DNA from: Hyphomicrobiales bacterium
GTDB lineage: Bacteria; Pseudomonadota; Alphaproteobacteria; Rhizobiales; Rhizobiaceae
Reading direction: 5' to 3'
Length of the DNA: 64,000 nt
NCBI GenBank assembly: GCA_900466575.1
Contig: UBMP01000001.1
Coordinates: 62,001-126,000, forward strand
The translations under genes were made by a program, and so were the position numbers. The number at the start of each line of letters is the position of its first letter. Position 1 is the stretch's first letter. Positions 56,298 through 64,000 of the stretch are shown piece by piece. The notes under the pieces are model-generated. The model saw only the letters and a program-made list of their open reading frames with translations. It had not been told where the DNA came from and made no database searches.

Positions 56298-57164
56298 ATG
56301 GCATCAACGCATTCCTACCAATCCTCCCAAGGATGGCAGTGGAAGCACCCGAGCGTCATTCCAGGCTTTGGCATGTCGCTCGGACTCGCTTTGACGATGC
56401 TGACCCTCATCGTCCTCATCCCGCTCGCAGCGCTCGCGCTGCGGGCGGCAGCCCTTGGTCCGGCAGGCTTCTATGAGGTGATCTCCGACCCGCGCGTTTT
56501 CGCCGCGTTGAAGGTCAGCTTCCTGACGGCACTCGCCGCCGCGATCGCCAATGCGATCTTCGGCACGCTGACCGCCTGGGTACTGGTTCGCTACAACTTC
56601 TTCGGCCGACGTATCTTCGACGCGCTGATCGACCTGCCCTTCGCAATGCCGACGGCCGTCGCCGGCATTGCGCTCGTCTCGGTCTATTCGCCCAAGGGGC
56701 TGATCGGTCAATGGCTTGCCCCGCTTGGCATCAAGATCGCCTATACGCCTCTCGGCATCATCGTGGCGCTGATCGCGGTGGGCTTTCCCTTCGTCGTTCG
56801 CACGGTGCAGCCCGTGCTGGAGGAAATCAGCCGCGAAACGGAAGAGATCTCGGCAACGCTTGGTGCAAACCGCTTCCAGACGCTCTTCTTCGTCGTGCTG
56901 CCGCCCCTGATCCCGGCGATCCTCACCGGCTTCGCTCTGGCACTGGCGCGCGGCGTGGGCGAATACGGCTCGGTCATCTTCATTGCCGGCAACCTGCCGT
57001 TCAAGTCGGAGATCGCGCCGCTTCTTATCGTCATCAAGCTGGAAGAGTTCAACTATGCCGGCGCGACCGCCATCGCGGCCATCATGCTGGCCGTCTCCTT
57101 CCTGATGCTGTTCGTCATCAACGGCATCCAGAGCTGGAGCCAGAAGAGGTTCGGTCATGGCTGA
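56298..57164 (+). CDS. cysT: Sulfate ABC transporter permease CysT
   Basis: A 288-residue inner membrane permease with about six spans. PFAMPTAVAGIALVSVYSPKGLIGQWLAPLG and the EAA loop EEISRETEEISATLGANRFQTLFFVVLPPLIPAIL are the CysT pattern. The start at 56298 has weak ribosome-binding sequence; the open frame extends into sbp. It overlaps cysW by 8 bp and forms the permeation channel with CysW. Confidence 0.95.
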   Translation: MASTHSYQSSQGWQWKHPSVIPGFGMSLGLALTMLTLIVLIPLAALALRAAALGPAGFYEVISDPRVFAALKVSFLTALAAAIANAIFGTLTAWVLVRYNFFGRRIFDALIDLPFAMPTAVAGIALVSVYSPKGLIGQWLAPLGIKIAYTPLGIIVALIAVGFPFVVRTVQPVLEEISRETEEISATLGANRFQTLFFVVLPPLIPAILTGFALALARGVGEYGSVIFIAGNLPFKSEIAPLLIVIKLEEFNYAGATAIAAIMLAVSFLMLFVINGIQSWSQKRFGHG

Positions 57165-58026
57165 TCAGCAATCCGCTCCGCACCATCCACGCGATGCCGT
57201 CAGCGAGCCTGCCCTCGTTCGCTGGCTCCTCATCCTCATCTCTGCCATTTTCCTCGCCCTCTTCCTGGTCGTCCCTCTCGGTACGGTCGTCGGGCGCGTG
57301 GTCGTGGCGGGTTGGGGCAGCTTCGTCGATACGATATCCGAAAGCGATACCCAGTCAGCAATCCGCCTGACGCTCTCGGTGGCGGCTCTTGCTGTGCCGT
57401 TCAATCTCGTCTTCGGCATCGCCGCCGCCTGGGCGATCGCCAAATTCGAATTCAAGGGCAAGACGTTTCTGACTACGCTGATCGACCTGCCCTTTTCCGT
57501 CTCGCCGGTCATCTCGGGTCTTGTCTACGTCCTGCTTTTCGGAGCGGACACATGGCTCGGCCCGCAACTGAAGGCGATGGGTTTTCCCATCATCTTCGCC
57601 TTCCCCGGCATTTTTCTCGCCACCGTCTTCGTGACATTTCCCTTCATCGCGCGCGAACTGATCCCGCTGATGCAGGCGCAGGGTACCGCAGACGAGGAAG
57701 CCGCCATCTCGCTCGGTGCGTCGGGCTGGCAGACTTTCATCCGGGTGACTCTGCCCAATATCAAATGGGCGCTGCTCTATGGCGTGTTGCTCTGCAACGC
57801 CCGCGCCATGGGCGAATTCGGAGCTGTTTCGGTCGTGTCAGGCCATGTGCGTGGCAAGACCGAAACGATGCCGCTGCATATCGAGGCACTGTATAACGAC
57901 TACTCGACCGATGGTGCCTTCGCCGTCGCCTCGCTGCTCGCGGCCCTCGCCCTCGTCACCCTTATCCTGCGCACGTTGCTCGAAGTGAAGTTCGGCGCGG
58001 ACGTCGGCAACGGCCGACACAAATAG
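57157..58026 (+). CDS. cysW: Sulfate ABC transporter permease CysW
   Basis: A 289-residue inner membrane permease. [27 protein letters not shown] and the EAA loop [32 protein letters not shown] are typical of CysW. Its ATG overlaps the cysT end by 8 bp, indicating translational coupling. Confidence 0.95.
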   Translation: MADQQSAPHHPRDAVSEPALVRWLLILISAIFLALFLVVPLGTVVGRVVVAGWGSFVDTISESDTQSAIRLTLSVAALAVPFNLVFGIAAAWAIAKFEFKGKTFLTTLIDLPFSVSPVISGLVYVLLFGADTWLGPQLKAMGFPIIFAFPGIFLATVFVTFPFIARELIPLMQAQGTADEEAAISLGASGWQTFIRVTLPNIKWALLYGVLLCNARAMGEFGAVSVVSGHVRGKTETMPLHIEALYNDYSTDGAFAVASLLAALALVTLILRTLLEVKFGADVGNGRHK

Positions 58027-58037
58027 GAATACGCAAT

Positions 58038-59069
58038 ATGGATATCCGCATCGACAAGATCCGCAAGGAATTCGGCGACTTCCCGGCGCTGCACGATGTT
58101 TCGCTCAACATCCGCTCGGGCGAACTGATCGCGCTCCTCGGCCCTTCCGGTTCAGGCAAGACGACGCTGCTTCGCCTCGTAGCCGGCCTCGAATATCCGA
58201 GCCAGGGCCGCATCCTCTTCGGCGAGGAGGATGCCTCGTGGAAGAGCGTGCAGGAGCGTAATGTGGGCTTCGTCTTCCAGCACTACGCTCTGTTCAAACA
58301 CATGACCGTCTTCGACAACGTTGCGTTCGGCCTGCGCGTGCGCGGCTCCAAGGACCGGCCGCCGAAAGCCGAAATCCGTCGCCGCGTCGAGGAACTGATC
58401 GACATGGTGCAGCTCTCCGGCATGGAAAGCCGCTATCCGGGCCAACTCTCCGGCGGCCAGCGCCAGCGCGTGGCACTCGCCCGCGCCATGGCCATCGAAC
58501 CCCGCGTGCTGCTTCTTGACGAGCCCTTCGGCGCACTCGACGCCAAGGTTCGCAAGGACCTGCGCAAGTGGCTGCGCGAATTCCACGACCGCACCGGCCA
58601 TACCACCCTCTTCGTGACCCACGACCAGGAAGAGGCGCTGGAACTCGCCGACCGCGTCGTTGTCATGAGCCAGGGCAAAATCGAACAGGTCGGCTCGGCA
58701 GATGACATCTACGACCGCCCGCAATCCGCCTTCGTCTTCTCCTTCGTCGGGGATAGCGCGAAGCTACCTGTGACAGTCGCCAATGGAGACGTCACGTTCA
58801 GGGGCGCGCCGACCGGTCTGCGAACATCTGTCGGCAATGGCGAGAAGCACATCTTCTTCCGCCCGCGCGACATTGCCCTGCAGGACGACGGCCCAGCCTT
58901 CGAGGGCCGCATTCTTTCAATGCGCCGCCTCGCCGGCGCACGCATTGCGGAAATCGATGCGGGTCTCGGAGAGGGTGCGGAGCGGGTCGAGATCGAACTG
59001 CCGCTCGGAGTCCCCGCAGAACAGGGCAGCGTCATTCGCTTCCTGCCGCATCGGTTCGCGATCTTTTAA
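58038..59069 (+). CDS. cysA: Sulfate ABC transporter ATP-binding protein CysA
   Basis: A 343-residue ATPase. Walker A is GPSGSGKTT, signature [15 protein letters not shown], Walker [13 protein letters not shown], with the C-terminal domain of the MalK/CysA class ([12 protein letters not shown]). It energises the sulfate importer with CysT and CysW. Starts 12 bp after cysW. Confidence 0.95.
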   Translation: MDIRIDKIRKEFGDFPALHDVSLNIRSGELIALLGPSGSGKTTLLRLVAGLEYPSQGRILFGEEDASWKSVQERNVGFVFQHYALFKHMTVFDNVAFGLRVRGSKDRPPKAEIRRRVEELIDMVQLSGMESRYPGQLSGGQRQRVALARAMAIEPRVLLLDEPFGALDAKVRKDLRKWLREFHDRTGHTTLFVTHDQEEALELADRVVVMSQGKIEQVGSADDIYDRPQSAFVFSFVGDSAKLPVTVANGDVTFRGAPTGLRTSVGNGEKHIFFRPRDIALQDDGPAFEGRILSMRRLAGARIAEIDAGLGEGAERVEIELPLGVPAEQGSVIRFLPHRFAIF

Positions 59070-59115
59070 AGAGATGCCAGGGGCAACCCAGGCTTCAGCC
59101 TGAGGGATAGAACGG

Positions 59116-59574
59116 TCAGGACGCGTCGAGCAGATGTTCGAAGCCTGAGCCCTCGCGCTCGACCATGTCTCGCATATCGGTCAGCGACTTGTTGTCGAGC
59201 ACCGAGGCAATCGCCTCCCGCACTTCCAGCATGGTCAGGCGAACGGGACAAACGGTTTCATCCACGCAATCCTGGCAGCGGTGATACGCCGTGCGGCTGG
59301 CGCAGGCGATGGGGGCAAGCGGCCCATCCAGCACGCGCAGCGCTTGGCCGACCATGATCTCGTCAGACGAGCGCGACAGACAGTAGCCGCCCGAGCGACC
59401 CTTCTTGGCATAGACGAAACCACCATTGCGGAGATCGGCAAGGATGGCGTCGAGAAACTTCTTGGACATGCCGTGGGCTGTCGCGATCTCGCTCGATTGA
59501 ATGACCTCGCCCGCCGGCAGACCTGCCAGATGGAACAGGGCCTTCAGCCCATACTTACCCTTCATCGACAACAT
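59116..59574 (-). CDS. Rrf2-family transcriptional regulator with four-cysteine cluster
   Basis: A 152-residue Rrf2/IscR-type regulator. The HTH is YGLKALFHLAGLPAGEVIQSSEIATAHGMSKKFLDAILADLR, with GGFVYAKKGRSGGYCLSR as wing. Cysteines at 91, 100, 103 and 109 could hold a 2Fe-2S cluster, although spacing differs from IscR. It lies tail to tail with cysA, 46 bp away, suggesting a role in sulfur or cysteine regulation (CymR/CysB-like logic). That link is inference. Confidence 0.85.
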   Translation of the reverse strand: MLSMKGKYGLKALFHLAGLPAGEVIQSSEIATAHGMSKKFLDAILADLRNGGFVYAKKGRSGGYCLSRSSDEIMVGQALRVLDGPLAPIACASRTAYHRCQDCVDETVCPVRLTMLEVREAIASVLDNKSLTDMRDMVEREGSGFEHLLDAS

Positions 59575-59919
59575 TGTCGGACTTTTCCTGTCATGCGCAT
59601 GTGAATGGCGACCCGGATGCAAGTTTCGGCACCAGTCTGGTTCACCATCGATTTGAGGGATTTCAGCGACTTAATGCGAATTGTCTACGAGCCTGAATAA
59701 TTTTATCTCTACGCCACCGATCTTAAAAGTCAACAGCACCCAAAATGTGACCGTCGCGACGCTTAACGAATAAAGTTAGCAGGCCTCGGCCATCACAAAA
59801 AAGCTCAACTCGCATTCGACATGTGACCGCAAGGGACAAAAAAGAACCGCGCGGCTTCATCTTCGATGGTGTCGCGCGGGGACCGTGACAGCACAAGAGC
59901 ATTTGCGCGAGATCTGAAC
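59575..59919. other. Intergenic region between Rrf2 regulator and caspase-fold gene
   Basis: About 345 bp, more A+T-rich around 59690-59780. It should hold divergent promoters for both genes. I see no conserved palindrome or additional gene. Confidence 0.55.
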
Positions 59920-62085
59920 ATGTCCCTTGAACTTTTCAAAGCTGAGACTTTTTACCGGAGGGCCGTCAGCATCCTGCTGACCGCCACACTGATGCTGGCA
60001 GGCCTCGCCGCTGGCAACACCGCGATGGCCCAGACGGCACCGGAAAAGCGCATCGCTTTCGTGGTCGGCAATGCGGCCTACAAGGCCGGCATCCTCCCCA
60101 CCCCCGCCAATGATGCAGGCCTGATCGCCCAGACGCTTCAGGCGGCCGGCTTCGACGTCGTCGGCGCCCGCGATCTCGATCAGAACGGTCTGCACGACGC
60201 CATGCGTGACTTTATCGCCAAGGTGAATGCGGCAGGCCCCAATGCGGTCGCCTTCGTCTACCTCGCCGGCTACGGCCTCCAGTACCAGGGCGATAACTAT
60301 TTTGTGCCCGTCGATGCGCAAATCGCCAACGCGGCCGACGTTCCCGTTGAAGCCATGCGGCTTTCCGACTTCACCAAGGCGCTTGCCGCCGTGAACAATC
60401 GCGGGAGCATTGTCGTACTGGATGGCGCAAGGGCCAATCCCTTCGTGGCGAACGGCCAACCGCTCGCCGGCGGCCTCGCCCTCGTGGAGCCGGATGCCAG
60501 CCAGTTGATCGCCTTCAACGCGACACCCGGCACCGTCGCCCCGCCTGAAAACGGTCCCTATGGAGCGTATGCACACGCCTTGGCTGAAACGATCCGGACC
60601 GGCGGCCTGTCGCTCGCTGATGTCTTCGATCGCACGCGCCTGCGCGTCGGCGAGCTGACGAAGGGGGCGGAAGTGTCTTGGAACGCCGACAAGTTCAAGG
60701 GCCCCTTCAATTTCTTCAATCGTGCGGCGAGCGCCCCTGCTGCCGATGTGCCCACCTACGATGCCGCCAGCATCCGCAACAAGGCCATCCGCGATTTCGA
60801 TGAGCGCGATGCTTATTTCGCAGCCCTTTATCGCGATACGCTGGCTGGCTACGAAGACTTCCTCGCCGCCTATCCGAACGATGCGATGGCAAGGCGCGTT
60901 CGGGCCATCGTTGCCGCCCGGCGTGAGGCGATCACCTGGAGAGAAACCTGGGTCGCGGACACGCCGCAGGCCTACTGGTCCTATCTCCGGCGCTATCCGC
61001 ATGGTCCCCATCAATGGGATGCCCGTCGTCGGCTGGCCCATCTGGAGGCCGCTCTCGAACCTCCGCCAAGCTTTGCCGTGATCGAATATGACGTGCCACC
61101 GCCACCGCCGCCGGAAATCGTCTATGTCGATCGCCGCGTGCTCTATTTCGATGACGCCGATTTCGGCTATGCGCCGCCGCCACCCGTCGTTTTCCTGGCT
61201 CCGCCGCAGCGCGACTTCATCGTTCTGCCGCCGCCGCCCCCACCTGTGAGCCTGTACGTCCTGCCGACACCGGCTTATGTCCCGGTCCCCGCTTGGGTCG
61301 AGCCGCCGGCCTATGTGGAGCCGCCTCAGAACAACGTCATCTTCCGGAACATCCACAACACCGTCGTGAACAACAATACGACCATCAATGAGCCGGGTGC
61401 ACCGCCGCCCGCTCCGCCCGCGGGTCCGGCCGCAGCGGGTGCACCTGCAGGCGTCCCGATGGGCCAGAAGCTTGCCGGCGCGGCTCTTGCGGCTGGCGCT
61501 GGCGCAGCCGCCATGCATGTTGCGCTCCCGCCTTCGCTGCAGAAGAAGGTTCTTCCCCCTCAAAACGGCGAACCCGCAGGGTCACCGCAGAGGGGTGCTG
61601 CATCGTTGATGGACAACAAGGCGGCAGTTCAAACCCAACAGGCCAGCCATGAACTTCCTGGCGCAAACGGCAAAACACTGCCGCCGATGGGCACCGGGCA
61701 ATCACCGAACGGCGCCATCCGCCAGGAGCCGCCGAAAGCCGCCGCTCACCAGCAGCAGCCCGCCTACAATGCCGGAGAGACCAATCCCGGTGCCGGGCCA
61801 GGTCATTCCACGCCGCCGGCGGATAGCCGCGCCGGGGACATCGTCTCCCCGTCAGGCCATCAGCCGAAGGCTCCGGCTGCCCTGCCGCGGGCCGAACAGC
61901 ACGCTTTCGCGCCCGCGCAGCAGGCAAGGCCGAAGCCACTGGCCGAGCCGAAGATGGTCCGCCACGAAGGCGAATCCGCACAACCACGGCCCGCGCATCT
62001 GTCGGCACCCAAGGCTCCCAAGAAGCCAAAGCCGCCGAAGCCGCCAAAGGTCCATAAGTGCCACGGAAAGCACGGCTGCCATTAG
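59920..62085 (+). CDS. Secreted caspase-fold (peptidase C14-like) protein lacking both catalytic residues
   Basis: A 721-residue exported protein. The signal peptide ends near TAMAQT (residue 38). The caspase-fold domain spans about 42-285: KRIAFVVGNAAYKAG, then VAFVYLAGYGLQYQGDNYFVPVDA and SIVVLDGARANPF. The catalytic His of the GHG motif is Tyr118 and the Cys of DACR is Ala170, so it is a pseudo-caspase. The rest has a helical stretch with tandem YP-type repeats (about 290-385), then a proline-rich tract (395-465) and a disordered tail ending KCHGKHGCH. Function unknown, probably a periplasmic scaffold or binding protein. Confidence 0.85.
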   Translation: MSLELFKAETFYRRAVSILLTATLMLAGLAAGNTAMAQTAPEKRIAFVVGNAAYKAGILPTPANDAGLIAQTLQAAGFDVVGARDLDQNGLHDAMRDFIAKVNAAGPNAVAFVYLAGYGLQYQGDNYFVPVDAQIANAADVPVEAMRLSDFTKALAAVNNRGSIVVLDGARANPFVANGQPLAGGLALVEPDASQLIAFNATPGTVAPPENGPYGAYAHALAETIRTGGLSLADVFDRTRLRVGELTKGAEVSWNADKFKGPFNFFNRAASAPAADVPTYDAASIRNKAIRDFDERDAYFAALYRDTLAGYEDFLAAYPNDAMARRVRAIVAARREAITWRETWVADTPQAYWSYLRRYPHGPHQWDARRRLAHLEAALEPPPSFAVIEYDVPPPPPPEIVYVDRRVLYFDDADFGYAPPPPVVFLAPPQRDFIVLPPPPPPVSLYVLPTPAYVPVPAWVEPPAYVEPPQNNVIFRNIHNTVVNNNTTINEPGAPPPAPPAGPAAAGAPAGVPMGQKLAGAALAAGAGAAAMHVALPPSLQKKVLPPQNGEPAGSPQRGAASLMDNKAAVQTQQASHELPGANGKTLPPMGTGQSPNGAIRQEPPKAAAHQQQPAYNAGETNPGAGPGHSTPPADSRAGDIVSPSGHQPKAPAALPRAEQHAFAPAQQARPKPLAEPKMVRHEGESAQPRPAHLSAPKAPKKPKPPKPPKVHKCHGKHGCH

Positions 62086-62191
62086 CGCGTGTTCGGGACA
62101 GGGAGACGGTTTTGCACTACAGTGCTCTCGCTCTTTCTATCCCGATCGCATGCCGAAGGCTTGCACGGCCCGGCCGAAGCCTGAACAGGAA

Positions 62192-62219
62192 ATCGGCTCT
62201 CTTGAAAAAGAGAGCCGAT
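62192..62219 (+). terminator. Hairpin after the caspase-fold gene
   Basis: A perfect 12-bp stem ATCGGCTCTCTT / AAGAGAGCCGAT with a GAAA tetraloop, followed on the plus strand by GGCTTTTGCC. It lies between the convergent caspase-fold and oxidoreductase genes and probably ends both transcripts. Confidence 0.7.
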
Positions 62220-62262
62220 GGCTTTTGCCGAGCATCGGCGAAGGTCGCGCCGCGCGCAGAAT

Positions 62263-63492
62263 TCACCGAAAGCGAAAAAGGTCTGCATCCGGATCGGATC
62301 GACCCGCAATCATGGCGGAGATGATCTCCGCTCCAATCATGGAAAAGGTAATCCCGTTCCCGCCGAACCCCATCACGGTGAAGACACGCTCGAACCCCGG
62401 CACCCGATCGATGATCGGCAGGCCGTCATCCGTCACGCTGAACGGCGCCGACCACCGATAAGCGGGCTTGCCGATCTTGATGCCGGTCAACGCCTCAAGC
62501 TTGGCAGCGATCGTTTTCGACTTGGTCGACAGTTTCTGGGGATCTGAATTGCTGTTCGCGGCCTTCTCGTCCTCACCGCCAGCGATCACTCGACCGGCTT
62601 CATCGCTGCGGAAATAGAGGTAGGGATCCGAAGCCTCCCAGACCATGACGTCGCGCAGCCAGCCGGGAAGTCCCCTCACCGGTTCCGACGCCAGCGCCCA
62701 TGTGGACGTCACACGGTGCGTTGTCGATTTCATCTGCGGAAGATATTCATAGCCGGTGCAGAACACCGCATGCCCGGCAACCAGAACCTCACCTTTTGCG
62801 GTCGCAAGTGCGACGCCGGAGGGGAGTTCGGCCATATCGGTAATCTCGACGGGCGAGACAAGCCGGGCCTGCCGCGACAGAGCAACCTGCAGAAGCCCAG
62901 CGGCAAGCTGCGCGGGATTGGCCGACGCGGACGCTTGCGACAGAATGGCACCGGTCCGGTCGATACCGAAATGTGAAACGATGTCGGCATGCTTCAGGTA
63001 GTCGGCCGTGATGCCGATCTCGCGCCGGGCCTCGGCTTCCGCCGCCAATGCACGTGCGCCCATGTCGTCACCCGCAAGATAAAGCACCGGTCGCTGGCGC
63101 ATTTGGCAGTCGATCCGAAGCGTCTTGACCAGCGCTTGCAGGCCATCGACAGACTTCGCCGACCGCAGCCAGGCACGGTCCGCCCGATCCGCACCGACCT
63201 TTCGCCGAAGCCTTGTCAGCGGCATATCGATTTCATGCTGGATCATGGCCGTGGAAGCCGGCGTCGAGCCCCGAACCGGCGGACGACGATCTACGATCAG
63301 CACCGACCTGCCCGCCCGTGTCAGCGCTTCCGCCATAAGGGCACCCGAAATGCCCGCCCCGACAACAATCGCGTCGAACCGGTCGTGACGTAACTCCGAA
63401 GATGCATCGACTGTAGAATGGGAAGTCCGAACCCACAGGGGCGTTCCGCTTCGAAGCTCGTCTTTGCGTGTTTCCGCTTTGTGCTTTGTCAT
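62263..63492 (-). CDS. FAD-dependent oxidoreductase (DadA/DAO-like)
   Basis: A 409-residue flavoprotein. The Rossmann motif is FDAIVVGAGISGALMAEALTRAGRSVLIVDRR, preceded by about 30 residues. The DAO-type substrate domain has TASTAMIQHEID-like sequence (GSTPASTAMIQHEIDMPL), and the C-terminus reads PGFERVFTVMGFGGNGITFS, the second FAD-contact motif. Substrate may be a D-amino acid or N-methyl amino acid; none is shown. The start at 63492 (MTKHKAETRK) is chosen; the open frame extends further. Confidence 0.83.
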   Translation of the reverse strand: MTKHKAETRKDELRSGTPLWVRTSHSTVDASSELRHDRFDAIVVGAGISGALMAEALTRAGRSVLIVDRRPPVRGSTPASTAMIQHEIDMPLTRLRRKVGADRADRAWLRSAKSVDGLQALVKTLRIDCQMRQRPVLYLAGDDMGARALAAEAEARREIGITADYLKHADIVSHFGIDRTGAILSQASASANPAQLAAGLLQVALSRQARLVSPVEITDMAELPSGVALATAKGEVLVAGHAVFCTGYEYLPQMKSTTHRVTSTWALASEPVRGLPGWLRDVMVWEASDPYLYFRSDEAGRVIAGGEDEKAANSNSDPQKLSTKSKTIAAKLEALTGIKIGKPAYRWSAPFSVTDDGLPIIDRVPGFERVFTVMGFGGNGITFSMIGAEIISAMIAGRSDPDADLFRFR

Positions 63493-63697
63493 GGTGCCTG
63501 TGAAAGGAATGAGAAATTCAAATTGCCACTCAAATCTGCGTTGGTGATCCGCCTGGTTCACGAAATACGCGAAGCGACCTGACAACGGCCAAAGCCGCCT
63601 GCAGTTCCACGACCAATGCGTCGCCGACCAGAAGGCGGCCAGAATTTCTCAGAGAAACTCAAACAAAAATAAACGGAAACAATAGGATAGGACGAAA

Positions 63698-63773
63698 TGG
63701 TGGGCCCGGAGGGACTCGAACCCCCAACCAAGCGGTTATGAGCCGCCGGCTCTAACCATTGAGCTACAGGCCC
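63698..63773 (-). tRNA. ileX: tRNA-Ile2 (CAU anticodon)
   Basis: Read on the minus strand, 76 nt with encoded CCA: acceptor GGGCCTG, D-arm TAGCTCAATGGTTAGAGC, anticodon arm GGCGGCTCATAACCGC, T-arm GGGGGTTCGAGTCCCTC, discriminator A. The body matches the tRNA-Ile(CAU) whose anticodon C is modified to lysidine (TilS), as in E. coli ileX, rather than methionine tRNA. Confidence 0.93.
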
Positions 63774-64000
63774 TCGCCGGCTGTTTGTCGGCGGCGCGGC
63801 GGACAATGGTGATCCGCAGCGCCGACCCGATTAAACGAATTCGCCCTCTGCGGCAAGCGTTCGCCGCATTTGCCTCACAATCCGCAGACACATCTTCTCG
63901 TCGCCGCGCCGCTTTGCGGACAAGCCCCCTACCGGACTTCGCCGGTCGGCGTGGTAAGATCATGAGAGCTGGCGAATGGTCTTCTGTTCGTCGGGCTCCG
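63774..64000. other. Terminal region, unassigned
   Basis: About 227 bp up to the window edge with the tRNA promoter on the minus strand. A possible C-terminus of another minus-strand gene (ending EPDEQKTIRQLS, stop at 63960-63962) reaches the edge but is too short to identify. Confidence 0.3.

Overview
The window is a chromosomal stretch of an alphaproteobacterium, most likely a member of the Rhizobiaceae (Rhizobium/Agrobacterium relatives). The evidence is a high-GC genome with rhizobial gene types: btaAB betaine-lipid synthesis, a PPi-dependent phosphofructokinase, an ArsR-methyltransferase fusion next to metF, EttA, DUF1127, and an Omp25-like barrel. The genus cannot be fixed from this sequence alone. 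All genes look chromosomal; I see no transposase, integrase, phage gene or CRISPR array.

Layout. Bases 1-4775 hold the start of the division and cell-wall (dcw) cluster on the minus strand: mraZ, rsmH, ftsL, ftsI and the 5' part of murE, with four TGGG boxes at 10-bp spacing upstream of mraZ. Next come a RelE/HigB-HigA type toxin-antitoxin pair with what looks like a leaderless promoter, and the RNase P RNA gene. Bases 6.4-23.6 kb carry single genes and short operons: VOC protein, DUF1127, LysR/oxidoreductase pair, GH25 lysozyme lipoprotein, btaAB, a GGDEF/EAL protein with a degenerate EAL domain, a serine hydrolase, two lytic transglycosylases, an amidase, LysE, Pfp, DjlA-like and Kef-type antiporter genes. 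Bases 23.9-31.6 kb carry a 25-residue membrane peptide gene, metF with its ArsR-methyltransferase regulator and a perfect palindrome, a NIT-type chemoreceptor, ettA and a lipase-like hydrolase. Bases 31.7-39.2 kb hold a TPP enzyme and small stress or metabolic genes, an L,D-transpeptidase and a ParA-like ATPase.

Bases 39.5-51.3 kb form the metabolically richest region. A minus-strand set encodes an N-formylglutamate-amidohydrolase-like enzyme, an APC permease, a glutamine-synthetase-like ligase, an aldehyde dehydrogenase and an iron alcohol dehydrogenase. It diverges from an RpiR regulator followed by a four-gene ABC importer. I infer a gamma-glutamylation route for an imported amino alcohol, resembling the Puu putrescine route but with an alcohol dehydrogenase in place of the amine oxidase. 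Two 16-bp TGAA-N8-TTCA sites 42 bp apart lie in the divergent promoter region.

Bases 51.3-63.5 kb hold MscS, an outer-membrane barrel, a divergent ClC-type channel, a sulfate ABC importer (sbp/cysTWA) facing an Rrf2 regulator with four cysteines, a secreted caspase-fold protein in which both catalytic residues are replaced, and a DadA-like oxidase. A tRNA-Ile2(CAU) gene closes the window.
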